A stretch of 64,000 nucleotides of DNA. Origin: Nigerium sp. (GTDB taxonomy: Bacteria; Actinomycetota; Actinomycetes; Propionibacteriales; Propionibacteriaceae). The notes under the pieces were generated by a model. The model searched no databases, was not told where the DNA came from, and was given only the letters and a program-made list of their open reading frames with translations. Below, one piece after another: positions 1 to 8,315 of this stretch. The stretch is taken from NCBI GenBank assembly GCA_016711325.1, contig JADJTH010000009.1, forward strand, positions 310,001 to 374,000, written 5' to 3'. Position 1 is the first letter of the stretch. The number at the start of each line of letters is the position of its first letter. The translations under genes were made by a program, and so were the position numbers.

Positions 1-206
1 TCGATCTGCTGGACGCCGATCGTGCGCCCGACCGCGGTCATCACCTCGCGCACGCGCAGAGCACTGGTGCCCGCGCCGAGCATCATCGTGCCGGCCTGAA
101 GCACCACGTGGGAGCGCCGGATCAGGTGCGCGGGCTCGAGTTGATCCTCGAACTCGTGCTCGCTGATCGGGGCCTGATCGGCCTGGTCGTCATACTCGTC
201 ATCCAC
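1..206 (-). CDS. Threonine/serine exporter family protein, N-terminal part
   Basis: Only the first 68 codons lie in the window; the gene continues past base 1. The visible part has an acidic, disordered-looking N-terminus (about residues 1-25), then GTMMLGAGTSALRVREVM followed by GRTIGV. This is the conserved opening of the ThrE-type exporter domain, where a small-residue-rich helix precedes the membrane segments; members export threonine and serine. The GTG start is fixed by an in-frame TGA three codons upstream and by a TACCCT -10 box eight bases before it, which suggests a leaderless transcript. The membrane half cannot be checked here. Confidence 0.72.
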   Translation of the reverse strand, partial: MDDEYDDQADQAPISEHEFEDQLEPAHLIRRSHVVLQAGTMMLGAGTSALRVREVMTAVGRTIGVQQI

Positions 207-214
207 GACACGTC

Positions 215-220
215 AGGGTA
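215..220 (-). promoter_or_regulatory. -10 box of leaderless thrE-like gene
   Basis: TACCCT on the minus strand, 8 nt before the GTG at 206. It fits the actinobacterial TANNNT -10 element and leaves no room for a Shine-Dalgarno sequence. Confidence 0.5.
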
Positions 221-226
221 CAGCGC

Positions 227-256
227 AGCGCCCCCGGTCAAACGACCGAGGGCGCT
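227..256 (-). terminator. Terminator hairpin after rpsA
   Basis: A 13-bp inverted repeat with one mismatch and an AAAC loop, 15 nt beyond the rpsA stop. There is no long U tract, as is usual in high-GC actinobacteria. Confidence 0.7.
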
Positions 257-271
257 GTCGACTGATGGAGA

Positions 272-1732
272 TCAGCCCGCGGAACGACCCGTGAGCTTCT
301 CGCGCAGGGCCTGCAGCGCCTCGTCGGACGCCAGCGAACCCTCGTCGGCGACCTCGACGGCACCCGAGGAGTAGGACGCCGTGTTCGCGGCGGTGACCGC
401 GGCCTGCGACTCGGCGGCCTCGGCCTCCTCGACCTGCTTCTTGTGCGCCAGCCAGCGGGCCTGCGCCTCGGCGTACTGCTGCTCCCAGGCGCGCTGCTGC
501 TCCTCGTAGCCGGGCTTCCACTCCTGGCTCTCGGGATCGAAGCCCTCGGGGTAGATGTAGTTGCCCTGATCGTCGTAGGAGGCGGTCATGCCGTACAGCG
601 ACGGATCGAAGTCGTCCGCGGCCACGTCGACACCCTCGTTCGCCTGCTTGAGCGACAGCGAGATGCGGCGGCGCTCCAGGTCGATGTCGATGATCTTAAC
701 CATGACCTCGTCGTTGACCGAGACGACCTGCTCGGGGATCTCGACGTGGCGCTCGGCCAGCTCGGACACGTGCACCAGGCCCTCGATACCGTCGCCCACC
801 CGGACGAACGCACCGAACGGCACCAGCTTGGTGACCTTGCCGGGCACGATGTGGCCGATCTGGTGGGTGCGGGCGAAGGTCTGCCAGGGATCCTCCTGGG
901 TCGCCTTCAGCGACAGGGAGACGCGCTCGCGGTCCATGTCGACATCGAGCACCTCAACCGTGACGTCCTGGCCGACCTCGACGACCTCGCTCGGGTGGTC
1001 GATGTGCTTCCAGGAGAGCTCGGAGACGTGCACGAGACCGTCCACCCCGCCGAGGTCGACGAACGCACCGAAGTTGACGATGCTCGACACGACGCCCTTG
1101 CGGATCTGGCCCTTCGAAAGCTGGTTGAGGAACGTGAGACGCACCTCGGACTGGGTCTGCTCCAGCCACGCACGGCGCGACAGGACGACGTTGTTGCGGT
1201 TCTTGTCCAGTTCGATGATCTTCGCCTCGAGCTCCTGGCCCACGTAGGGCTGCAGGTCGCGGACGCGGCGCATCTCGACCAGCGAGGCGGGGAGGAAGCC
1301 GCGCAGGCCGATGTCGACGATCAGACCGCCCTTGACGACCTCGATGACACGACCGGTGACGACACCGTCCTCTTCCTTGACCTTCTCGATCGTGCCCCAG
1401 GCGCGCTCGTACTGAGCCCGCTTCTTGGACAGGATGAGGCGTCCCTCCTTGTCCTCCTTCTGCTGAACGAGGGCCTCGATCTCATCGCCGACGCTGACGA
1501 CCTCGAATGGGTCCACGTCGTGCTTGATGGAGAGTTCCTTGGAGGGGATGACACCTTCGGTCTTGTAACCGATGTCGAGGAGGACCTCGTCGCGGTCGAC
1601 CTTGACGACGGTGCCGGCGACGATGTCACCGTCGTTGAAGTACTTGATAGTGGCGTCGACTGCCAGGGCAAACTCCTCGGCGGAGGAGAAATCGTCGACG
1701 GCGACCTGAGCGGCCTCAGGAGTGGAGGTCAT
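272..1732 (-). CDS. rpsA: 30S ribosomal protein S1
   Basis: Ribosomal protein S1 binds mRNA on the 30S subunit and helps load it for translation. The 486-residue product matches the actinobacterial length and carries four S1 (OB-fold) repeats at about residues 32-105, 120-190, 205-280 and 290-365. The last two have the canonical VNFGAFVDLGGVDGLVH and VPFGAFVRVGDGIEGLVH cores. The C-terminal 120 residues are a low-complexity acidic, alanine-rich tail. The ATG encoding MTSTPEAAQ was chosen because the reading frame upstream has no conserved sequence, although it stays open for 78 more codons. The gene stands alone, with its own leader hairpin and a terminator. Confidence 0.97.
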   Translation of the reverse strand: MTSTPEAAQVAVDDFSSAEEFALAVDATIKYFNDGDIVAGTVVKVDRDEVLLDIGYKTEGVIPSKELSIKHDVDPFEVVSVGDEIEALVQQKEDKEGRLILSKKRAQYERAWGTIEKVKEEDGVVTGRVIEVVKGGLIVDIGLRGFLPASLVEMRRVRDLQPYVGQELEAKIIELDKNRNNVVLSRRAWLEQTQSEVRLTFLNQLSKGQIRKGVVSSIVNFGAFVDLGGVDGLVHVSELSWKHIDHPSEVVEVGQDVTVEVLDVDMDRERVSLSLKATQEDPWQTFARTHQIGHIVPGKVTKLVPFGAFVRVGDGIEGLVHVSELAERHVEIPEQVVSVNDEVMVKIIDIDLERRRISLSLKQANEGVDVAADDFDPSLYGMTASYDDQGNYIYPEGFDPESQEWKPGYEEQQRAWEQQYAEAQARWLAHKKQVEEAEAAESQAAVTAANTASYSSGAVEVADEGSLASDEALQALREKLTGRSAG

Positions 1733-1786
1733 GTAGTAGGGCTCCGATTGCTGGATAACGTGGTTGGTACCGATGCGGCCCTGGAC

Positions 1787-1814
1787 GCCCGCCCCACTCG
1801 GTCCGAGGGCGGGC
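1787..1814 (-). promoter_or_regulatory. Hairpin in rpsA leader
   Basis: Two stacked stems: GCCCGCC pairs with GGCGGGC outside and CTCGG with CCGAG inside, with a 3-nt bulge. It lies between a TAAAGT -10 candidate (1833-1838) and the rpsA start, so it would fold in the 5' untranslated RNA. An attenuator or S1 autoregulatory element is possible but unproven. Confidence 0.4.
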
Positions 1815-1832
1815 AGGCCACACCGAAGTCCA

Positions 1833-1838
1833 ACTTTA
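1833..1838 (-). promoter_or_regulatory. Candidate rpsA -10 box
   Basis: TAAAGT on the minus strand, about 100 nt before the rpsA ATG. It is the best TANNNT match in the 285-bp divergent gap between rpsA and the plus-strand gene at 2018; nothing else was found in that gap except the leader hairpin. Confidence 0.35.
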
Positions 1839-2017
1839 CGCGCGCCGCCGAGCAATCCGCAAAGCACAGGACGCCGTTGCCGTCGGCCGCCAGGGCACCA
1901 GCGACGGCCCGGCACGGCGGCGATCGGGCGGACGCCGCGGTGCGCCTGGAGAAACGACTCCCCCAACAGTGCCGCGAACGACTAGCGTTGACACGATCCC
2001 GACCGGAGGAGTTCAAC

Positions 2018-2596
2018 ATGAGCGGCACAGCCGAAGTTCACACCACCGCCACCCTGGCGCCCGGCAAGCTCGACCTGCTCGCACGCTGGCTGCCCGAGCA
2101 GAGCTGGTTCGACGGAGACGTCACCGATCTGGAGCGCGTGGCCGCGTTCCGCTTCGCCGACCCCGACGGCGAGGTCGGTCTCGACTCCATGATCGTCCGC
2201 TCCCGGTCGACGGTCTACCACGTGCCGGTGAGCTGGCGCGCCGAGCCGCTCGCGGACGGCGACCTGATCGGCACCCTCGAGCACAGCGTGCTCGGCACCC
2301 GCTACTGCTACGACGCCACCACCGATCCGGTGTACGTGGCCGAGCTGGTCCGCATCATCCGCGAGGGCGACCAGGCCGCCGACATCGTCGCGGCCGAGTC
2401 GGGCGAGCCGCTGCCCCCGACGATCACGGTCGCCGGCACCGGCGTCGTTCCGGGTGTGGACGCCCAGGGCCAGGTCCGCCTCATCCGCATCCTCGACGAG
2501 GCCCACGAGGACACCCACGCTGCCCGCGGCCTTCTCGTCGGCACGTGGACCTTCGCCGGCGCCGAGCGCGAGGACGTTCTCGCCGTCCTGCGCTGA
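2018..2596 (+). CDS. Maltokinase N-terminal cap-like domain protein
   Basis: The 192-residue protein resembles the N-terminal cap of actinobacterial maltokinase (Mak_N_cap) without the kinase lobe. Recognisable pieces are LARWLPEQSWFDGD (about residues 22-35), a DPDGEVG strand turn, TVYHVPVSWR and IGTLEHSVLGTRYCYDA. Stand-alone copies are common in actinobacteria and of unknown biochemical role; an association with alpha-glucan metabolism is inferred only from the cap homology. The start is an ATG with GGAGGA seven bases upstream. It is transcribed convergently to polA, and a perfect palindrome lies between the two. Confidence 0.82.
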   Translation: MSGTAEVHTTATLAPGKLDLLARWLPEQSWFDGDVTDLERVAAFRFADPDGEVGLDSMIVRSRSTVYHVPVSWRAEPLADGDLIGTLEHSVLGTRYCYDATTDPVYVAELVRIIREGDQAADIVAAESGEPLPPTITVAGTGVVPGVDAQGQVRLIRILDEAHEDTHAARGLLVGTWTFAGAEREDVLAVLR

Positions 2597-2610
2597 ATCG
2601 CCGATCACCC

Positions 2611-2638
2611 GGTGCCGGACGCCGCGGCGTCCGGCACC
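2611..2638. terminator. Bidirectional terminator between convergent genes
   Basis: A perfect 28-nt palindrome (12-13 bp stem) between the stop of the cap-like gene and the stop of polA. Its stem is built from GGACGCC/GGCGTCC, the heptamer enriched across this window. Confidence 0.72.
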
Positions 2639-2671
2639 CCGACTGCCGCGCGGAGCAGCGCGCGGCAGCGA

Positions 2672-5371
2672 TCAGTGCGCCGCGTCGTGCCAGGTGCGCC
2701 CGACGCCGACGCTGACGTCGAGCGGCACCGACAGCTCGACCGCGTGCCCCATGCGCTCGCGCACCAGCGCCTCCAGTGTGTCGGCCTCGCCCGGCGCCAC
2801 CTCGAACACGAGTTCGTCGTGCACCTGCAGCAGCATCCGCGACGCCAGCCCCGCCTGGGCGAGCCCGGCCTCGACGTCGAGCATCGCCACCTTGATGATG
2901 TCGGCCGCGCTGCCCTGGATCGGGGCGTTCAGGGCCATCCGCTCGGCCATTTCGCGGCGCTGCCGGTTCGAGGAGGTCAGGTCGGGGAGGTAGCGTCGCC
3001 GGCCGAGGATCGTCTCGGTGAAGCCGCTGCGCCGGGCGTCGTCGACCACGGCGGCGAGGTAGTCGCGCACGTGGCCGAACCGCTCGAAGTACTCCTCCAT
3101 CAGGCCTCGTGCCTCGGACGTCGAGATCTTCAGTTGTCCGGACAGCCCGAACGCCGACAGGCCGTAGGCCAGGCCGTAGTTCATCGCCTTGATCTTGGCG
3201 CGCATCGCCCCGGTGACCAGGTCCGGCTCGACACCGAACACGCGCGAAGCGGTCACGGTGTGAAAGTCCTCGCCCGAGGCGAACGCCTCGATCAGCCCCG
3301 CGTCCTCGGAGGCGTGCGCCATGATCCGCATCTCGATCTGGCTGTAATCGGCCGTCAACAGAGACTCGTAGCCCGGGCCCACGACGAACGCGCCGCGGAT
3401 GCGGCGTCCGGCTTCGGTGCGGATCGGTATGTTCTGCAGATTGGGGTCGGTCGAACTGAGGCGTCCGGTGGCCGCGACGGTCTGCCCGTAGGTGGTGTGC
3501 ACCCGTCCGTCGTCGGCAATGGACTTCTGCAGACCCTCGACCGTCTGCCGCAACCGGATCTGGTCGCGGTGACGCAGCAGAGCCGCGAGGAACGGGTGTT
3601 CGGTCTTGGCGAACAGCCCCTCCAGGGCGTCGGCGTCGGTGGTGTAGCCGGTGCGCGTGCGGCGGGTCTTGGGCATGTCGAGCTCGTCGAACAGCGCGAT
3701 CTGGAGCTGCTTGGGCGAGCCGAGGTTGATGGGCTTGCCGAGCGCGTCGTAGGCGTCCGTCTCGGCGCGGCGCACCTCGGCGTCGAACTCGGACCACAGG
3801 GCGTGCAACGCGTCGGCGTCGAGGGCGATGCCGGTGCGTTCCATCACGGCCAGCGTGCGCTGCAGCGGCAACTCGACCTCGTGCAGCAGCGAGGAGCCCC
3901 CCGCCGCGGCCAGTTCGGTGGCCAGCGCGCCGGCGAGCTCGCTGATCGCGCGGGCGCGCACCATCGCGTCGCGTCCGCGATCGTCGTCCTCGTCGAAGTC
4001 GAGGGTGAGCTGCCCGCCGGGGGCGTTGGCCGCCGACGCCGTGGTCAGCTCGCGGCGTAGATGCCGCACGGCCAGGTCGCCGAGGTCGTAGGTGCGCTGG
4101 TCGGGGCGCAGCAGGTAGGCGGCGAGTTCCGTGTCGGACACCAGCCCCGCCATGTCCCAGCCTCGCGACCAGATCGCGTGCAGCGGGCCTTTGGCGCCGT
4201 GCAGGGCCTTGGGGCGGCCGGGGTCGGCGAGCCAGGAGGCCAGCGCCGCGTCGTCTTCGGGCGTGAGCGCGGCCGTGTCGGCGTAGGCGGCCGCGCCGCC
4301 GAGGGACGCGAAGGCCAGCCCGGTGAGGTCGCCGTGCCCACCGGACCAGGAGCCGACCGGCGCCAGCCCGGTCAGGCCGTCGGCGTGGGACGCCAACCAG
4401 GCGCCCAGCGCGCCGGGCGCCAGCATCTCGCCGTCCATGTCGAAGCCGCCCTCGGGCTCGGTCGCCTCGGCGGGCAGCGTCTCGAGCAGCCGCTCGCGCA
4501 GCACCCGGAACTCGAGCGCGTCGAACAGGGTGTGGACGGCGTCGCGGTTCCAGTCGCGCCGCTCGAGGTCACCGAGGCCGACCGGCAGCTCGAGGGTGCA
4601 CACGAGCGCGTTGAGCCGGCGGTTGCGGCGCACCGCGTCCAGGTGGGCGCGCAACGACTCTCCGGCCTTGCCGCGCACCGATTCGGCGTGCGCGAGCAGA
4701 TGGTCGAGGCCGTCGTACTCCCCCAGCCACTTCGCGGCGGTCTTCGGGCCGACGCCGGGCACGCCGGGCAGGTTGTCGGACGTCTCGCCGACCAGCGCCG
4801 CCAGCTCGGGGTACCGCGCGGGCGCCACGAGGTACTTCTCTTCGACCGCCTCGGGCGTCATGCGCGCCAGATCGCTGACGCCCTTGCGCGGGTACAGCAC
4901 CGTGGTGGACGCCCCGACGAGCTGCATCGCGTCGCGGTCGCCCGTGCAGATCAGCGTCTGCCAGCCGGCCTCGCGCGCCTCGGACGAGAGGGTGGCGATG
5001 ATGTCGTCGGCCTCGTAGCCGTCGAGCTCGACGTGGACGATGTTGAGCGCGTCGAGCACCTCCTTGACCAGGGCCACCTGACCCCTGAACTCGTCGGGCG
5101 AGGTCGCGCGGTTCGCCTTGTACTCGGGGTAGGACTCGGCGCGGAACGTCTGACGACTCACGTCGAAGGCCACCGCGACATGGGTGGGCTGCTCGTCGCG
5201 CAGCACGTTGATGAGCATCGAGGTGAACCCGTAGACGGCGTTGGTGTGCTGGCCGGTGCTCGTGGCGAAGCTGCCGACCGGGAGCGCGAAGAACGCGCGG
5301 TAGGCCACCGAGTGGCCGTCGATCAGCAGCAGGCGCGGTGCGGACGCGGTGGGCGCGGTGGTCTGGGTCAC
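2672..5371 (-). CDS. polA: DNA polymerase I
   Basis: The 899-residue polymerase does gap filling and Okazaki-fragment processing. The N-terminal 5'-3' exonuclease domain (about 1-300) starts LLLIDGHSVAYRAFFALP and has a helix-hairpin-helix, LPGVPGVGPKTAAKWL. The middle domain (about 310-480) lacks the DxE catalytic motif of a proofreading exonuclease, as is usual in actinobacteria. The polymerase domain has motif A DYSQIEMRIMAHAS, an O-helix ending in MNYGLAYGLSAFGLS and motif C QVHDELVFEV. The GTG start follows TAAGCT by six bases, so the mRNA is probably leaderless. The divergent thioesterase gene begins 39 bp away. Confidence 0.97.
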   Translation of the reverse strand: MTQTTAPTASAPRLLLIDGHSVAYRAFFALPVGSFATSTGQHTNAVYGFTSMLINVLRDEQPTHVAVAFDVSRQTFRAESYPEYKANRATSPDEFRGQVALVKEVLDALNIVHVELDGYEADDIIATLSSEAREAGWQTLICTGDRDAMQLVGASTTVLYPRKGVSDLARMTPEAVEEKYLVAPARYPELAALVGETSDNLPGVPGVGPKTAAKWLGEYDGLDHLLAHAESVRGKAGESLRAHLDAVRRNRRLNALVCTLELPVGLGDLERRDWNRDAVHTLFDALEFRVLRERLLETLPAEATEPEGGFDMDGEMLAPGALGAWLASHADGLTGLAPVGSWSGGHGDLTGLAFASLGGAAAYADTAALTPEDDAALASWLADPGRPKALHGAKGPLHAIWSRGWDMAGLVSDTELAAYLLRPDQRTYDLGDLAVRHLRRELTTASAANAPGGQLTLDFDEDDDRGRDAMVRARAISELAGALATELAAAGGSSLLHEVELPLQRTLAVMERTGIALDADALHALWSEFDAEVRRAETDAYDALGKPINLGSPKQLQIALFDELDMPKTRRTRTGYTTDADALEGLFAKTEHPFLAALLRHRDQIRLRQTVEGLQKSIADDGRVHTTYGQTVAATGRLSSTDPNLQNIPIRTEAGRRIRGAFVVGPGYESLLTADYSQIEMRIMAHASEDAGLIEAFASGEDFHTVTASRVFGVEPDLVTGAMRAKIKAMNYGLAYGLSAFGLSGQLKISTSEARGLMEEYFERFGHVRDYLAAVVDDARRSGFTETILGRRRYLPDLTSSNRQRREMAERMALNAPIQGSAADIIKVAMLDVEAGLAQAGLASRMLLQVHDELVFEVAPGEADTLEALVRERMGHAVELSVPLDVSVGVGRTWHDAAH

Positions 5372-5377
5372 GCAGGC

Positions 5378-5383
5378 AGCTTA
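5378..5383 (-). promoter_or_regulatory. -10 box of leaderless polA
   Basis: TAAGCT on the minus strand, 6 nt before the polA GTG at 5371. Confidence 0.5.
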
Positions 5384-5410
5384 ATGCGGCGCTCTGACAG
5401 GATGCCTCCC

Positions 5411-5812
5411 ATGGAACTGAGCGACTGGGGACGGCTCGCCGACGGCGGGCTGGACGAGAAGATGGGCCTGGAACTGTTCGAGGTGACCGCCGAGCGCGCC
5501 CGTGGCCGAATGCCGGTGCGCGGCAACACCCAGCCGTTCGGGTTGTGGCACGGCGGCGCCTCGTGCGTGCTGGCCGAGTCCCTGGCGTCGCTCGCCGCGG
5601 TGGTGGCCGCGGGCGAGGGCGGCGCCGCCTACGGTGTCGACATCAACGCGACGCACCACGCGCCCGCCCGCACGGGCTGGGTCAACGGCGAGGCGCACGC
5701 GCTGCGGATCGGCGGCACGCTCGGCACCTGGGAGGTCGTGCTGACCGACGATGGCGGGCGGCGGCTGTGCACCGCCCGCGTCACCTGCGCACTGAAGCGC
5801 GCACGGCGCTGA
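5411..5812 (+). CDS. Hotdog-fold thioesterase (PaaI/YdiI type)
   Basis: This 133-residue single hotdog domain closely follows E. coli YdiI/MenI. PFGLWHGGASCVLAESLAS (about 38-56) holds the active-site HGG and the catalytic Glu helix, and DINATHHAPAR (about 75-85) forms the CoA-side strand. Members hydrolyse acyl-CoA, and in menaquinone makers 1,4-dihydroxy-2-naphthoyl-CoA. A menaquinone role fits an organism with a qcr respiratory chain, but substrate cannot be read from sequence. An AGGA eight bases upstream favours the ATG at 5411 over an in-frame ATG at 5402. It ends 13 bp from convergent pdtaR. Confidence 0.88.
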   Translation: MELSDWGRLADGGLDEKMGLELFEVTAERARGRMPVRGNTQPFGLWHGGASCVLAESLASLAAVVAAGEGGAAYGVDINATHHAPARTGWVNGEAHALRIGGTLGTWEVVLTDDGGRRLCTARVTCALKRARR

Positions 5813-5825
5813 CCGCGCGCCCCGG

Positions 5826-6500
5826 TCACTCGTCGAGGGTGGCCTTCGGCGTGCGTGGCGCGCCCTTGGCCTTGCCTTTGCCCTTGCCTCCGGCCGGGCC
5901 CCTGCCCGCCTTGGAATGATCGATGACGCCCTCGGCGACCTCGCGCATCGACTTGCGCAGATCCATCGCGGTCTTCTGGATCCAGCGGAACGCCTCGGCC
6001 TCGCTGAGGCCGAGCCCTTCCTGCAGCAGTCCCTTGGCCTGATCGACGGCCTTGCGGGACGCCAGGCGCTCTTCGAGGTCGGCGACCTCGTCGTCCAGGG
6101 CGCGCATCTCGGAGTGGCGGGCCATCGCCAACTCGATCGCCGGCACGACGTCGGACGCGTCGAACGGCTTGACCACGTAGGCCATGGCGCCGGCCTCGCG
6201 TGCCCGTTCCACCAATTCGCGCTGGCTGAACGCCGTCAGCATCACCACGGGAGCGATCCGCTCCTCGGCGATGGCGGCCGCGGCGGTGATGCCGTCCATC
6301 ACCGGCATCTTGACGTCCATGACCACCAGGTCGGGCTCCAGTTCACGCACGAGCGCGAGCGCCTCGGCACCGTCGCCGGCCTCGCCCACGACGTCGTAGC
6401 CCTCACCGGTGAGCAACTCGACCAGGTCGAGACGGATCAGCGCCTCGTCCTCCGCCACGACAACGCGGGGACGATCGGCGCGAGGCTCAGTCGGGTTCAC
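5826..6500 (-). CDS. pdtaR: ANTAR response regulator PdtaR
   Basis: A 224-residue response regulator with a CheY-like receiver and a C-terminal ANTAR RNA-binding domain. In the family, phosphorylation makes ANTAR bind tandem RNA hairpins and prevent transcription termination. The receiver shows the acidic pair ED near residue 17, the phospho-acceptor in LVVMDVKMPVMDG (about residue 61) and the KPF lysine (about 111). ANTAR covers about 140-200, with LEERLASRKAVDQAKGLL and AFRWIQKTAMDLRKSM. A basic Gly/Lys/Ala tail follows. The partner sensor kinase PdtaS is not in this window. It starts at GTG; no strong Shine-Dalgarno sequence is seen. Confidence 0.93.
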   Translation of the reverse strand: MNPTEPRADRPRVVVAEDEALIRLDLVELLTGEGYDVVGEAGDGAEALALVRELEPDLVVMDVKMPVMDGITAAAAIAEERIAPVVMLTAFSQRELVERAREAGAMAYVVKPFDASDVVPAIELAMARHSEMRALDDEVADLEERLASRKAVDQAKGLLQEGLGLSEAEAFRWIQKTAMDLRKSMREVAEGVIDHSKAGRGPAGGKGKGKAKGAPRTPKATLDE

Positions 6501-6677
6501 GTGGAATCACCACTTCCTAGGAGTCTTTCCAGCGAGACGAGACACTACACCCCCGCAGCCTCGGCGCGCGTGGGTGCTGCCCACTGGCGTCTGCTGCGGG
6601 AGCAGGACGAGTCGGACGCCGACCCGCGGCAAGCGCGGAGTCGGACGGGAATGTGGCACTATGGTCCCCGCACACTC

Positions 6678-6760
6678 GCCGGGGTGGCGGAATGGTATAC
6701 GCGGACGGCTCAAACCCGTCTGGGCGCAAGCCCGTAGGGGTTCGAATCCCCTTCCCGGTA
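6678..6760 (+). tRNA. tRNA-Leu (CAA)
   Basis: A class II tRNA of 83 nt. The 7-bp acceptor stem has G-U pairs at both ends, the anticodon loop is CTCAAAC (anticodon CAA), the extra arm GGGCGCAAGCCC is long, and the T loop is TTCGAAT with a 5-bp AGGGG/CCCCT stem. CCA is not encoded. It reads UUG codons. Confidence 0.95.
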
Positions 6761-6778
6761 CGGTCGCACCGACGCGAA

Positions 6779-6810
6779 TCCCCCGATCCGCCTGCAGGCG
6801 GATCGGGGGA
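6779..6810. terminator. Terminator between tRNA-Leu and pyk
   Basis: A perfect 14-bp stem with a TGCA loop, 18 nt after the tRNA and 30 nt beyond the convergent pyk stop, so it can serve both. Confidence 0.8.
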
Positions 6811-6840
6811 TCGTCGTCTTAAGGGGAGGCTTCGGCCCGG

Positions 6841-8277
6841 TCAGGAGATCTCGGCCACCCGCAGCGAGTTCGTCTTGCCCGCCTGGTGCTTGGGGTTGCC
6901 GGCCACGATCACGATCTTGTCGCCCGGCTCGACCATGCCCGTCCCCTTCAGGGAGTTCTCCACGGCCTCGACCATGGCGTCCACCGAGAAGAATTCGGGG
7001 GTGGTGAACGACTTGATGCCCCAGGCCACGGTCAACTCCTGGGCCACGGACATCTTGGGGCTGAACGCGCACACCTGGATCGAAGAACGCAGCCGCGTGA
7101 GCCGCAGGGCGGTGTCGCCGGTCTTGGTGAACGCGACCAGGTACTTCGCCCCCACCCGCTTGGCGACCTCGACGGCCGCCTTGGCGATGATGCCCGAGGT
7201 GGTGTGCGGATCCCAGTCGATCGGATGGATGTTCTCCAGGCCGAGCGACTCGGTCTTGCGGATGATCCGGCCCATCGTCTCGACGGTCTGCACCGGCCAC
7301 TGGCCGACAGCCACCTCACCGGACAGCATGACCGCGTCGGCGCCGTCGAGGATCGCGTTCGCGACGTCGGACGCCTCGGCGCGGGTCGGACGCGGCGCGG
7401 TGATCATCGACTCCAGCATCTGCGTGGCGACGATCACCGGCTTGGCCACCGTGCGCGCCGCCGTGATGACCCGCTTCTGCACCCCAGGAACGTCCTCGAG
7501 CGGCAGTTCGACGCCGAGGTCACCGCGGGCGACCATGATGGCGTCGAAGGCGTGCACGATCTCGTCGAGGGCCTCCACGGCCTGCGGCTTCTCGATCTTG
7601 GCGATCACGGGCAGGCGGCAGCCGAAGTCGTCCATGATCGCGTGGACGGCCTCGATGTCGCGAGCCGAGCGCACGAAAGACAGCGCGACCATGTCGACGC
7701 CGTGCTCGAGCGCCCAGGCCAGGTCTTCGGCGTCCTTCTCGGACAGCGCGGGAACGCTCACCGCGACACCGGGCAGGTTGATGCCCTTGTGGTCGCTCAC
7801 CTTGCCGCCGACGATCACCTCGGTCAGCACCTCGGTGCCGGTGACGTCCAGCGCACGCAGTTCGATCGCGCCGTCGTTGATCAGGATCTGGTCGCCGGGG
7901 CGGACGTCGTTGGTGAGCGTCTGCAGCGTCGTGCCGCAGCGTCCCTGGGTGCCGAGAACGTCCTCGGTCGTGATGATGAAGCGGTCGCCGGCGACGAGGG
8001 TCTCCTCGCCGCGCGCGAAGTTGCCCAAGCGGATCTTGGGGCCTTGCAGATCGGCGAAGATGCCGATCGGACGCCCGGCGGCCTCGGCGGCCTGGCGGAC
8101 GAAGTTGAGGCGTTGGAGATGCACGTCATGCGTGCCGTGGCTCATGTTGAGCCGGGCCACGTTCATGCCGGCCTCGACCAGCTCCATGACCTTCTCGAAG
8201 GTATCGGTCGCCGGGCCGAGCGTAGCTACGATCTTGGCGCGGCGATTGGGAAGTCCATCACTCTTGCGGTCTACCAC
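6841..8277 (-). CDS. pyk: Pyruvate kinase
   Basis: Converts phosphoenolpyruvate and ADP to pyruvate and ATP at the end of glycolysis. At 478 residues it has the full family length. The A domain opens with RRAKIVATLGPAT, has MNVARLNMSHG, the catalytic IAKIEKPQAVEALDEI lysine/glutamate segment, ARGDLGVELP and the metal-side MLSGEVAVGQWP; the B domain sits at about 70-165 and the C-terminal allosteric domain follows residue 345. The start is GTG (MVDRKSDG), seven bases after TACTGT, so a leaderless mRNA is likely. A longer open frame upstream overlaps the pseudouridine synthase and is not conserved. Confidence 0.97.
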   Translation of the reverse strand: MVDRKSDGLPNRRAKIVATLGPATDTFEKVMELVEAGMNVARLNMSHGTHDVHLQRLNFVRQAAEAAGRPIGIFADLQGPKIRLGNFARGEETLVAGDRFIITTEDVLGTQGRCGTTLQTLTNDVRPGDQILINDGAIELRALDVTGTEVLTEVIVGGKVSDHKGINLPGVAVSVPALSEKDAEDLAWALEHGVDMVALSFVRSARDIEAVHAIMDDFGCRLPVIAKIEKPQAVEALDEIVHAFDAIMVARGDLGVELPLEDVPGVQKRVITAARTVAKPVIVATQMLESMITAPRPTRAEASDVANAILDGADAVMLSGEVAVGQWPVQTVETMGRIIRKTESLGLENIHPIDWDPHTTSGIIAKAAVEVAKRVGAKYLVAFTKTGDTALRLTRLRSSIQVCAFSPKMSVAQELTVAWGIKSFTTPEFFSVDAMVEAVENSLKGTGMVEPGDKIVIVAGNPKHQAGKTNSLRVAEIS

Positions 8278-8284
8278 GGCCAAG

Positions 8285-8290
8285 ACAGTA
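8285..8290 (-). promoter_or_regulatory. -10 box of leaderless pyk
   Basis: TACTGT on the minus strand, 7 nt before the pyk GTG, in the 38-bp gap after the pseudouridine synthase. Confidence 0.5.
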
Positions 8291-8315
8291 GCGCACACCA
8301 CCAACCGCCCACAGC

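Noticed and set aside
1988..1993. TTGACA resembling a -35 box
   Set aside because: A -10 element at the usual distance would fall on the start region at 2011-2016, where none exists.
443..2017. Long plus-strand open frame antisense to rpsA and running into the cap-like gene
   Set aside because: Stop-poor frames are expected opposite GC-rich genes; the peptide shows no family motif before the true ATG at 2018.
4041..4350. Functional proofreading exonuclease domain in PolA
   Set aside because: The DxE motif is absent; only a later SDTEL remnant of the fold is visible.
6657..6662. CACTAT as the tRNA-Leu -10 box
   Set aside because: No acceptable -35 partner, and the hexamer fits poorly; left out as unsupported.
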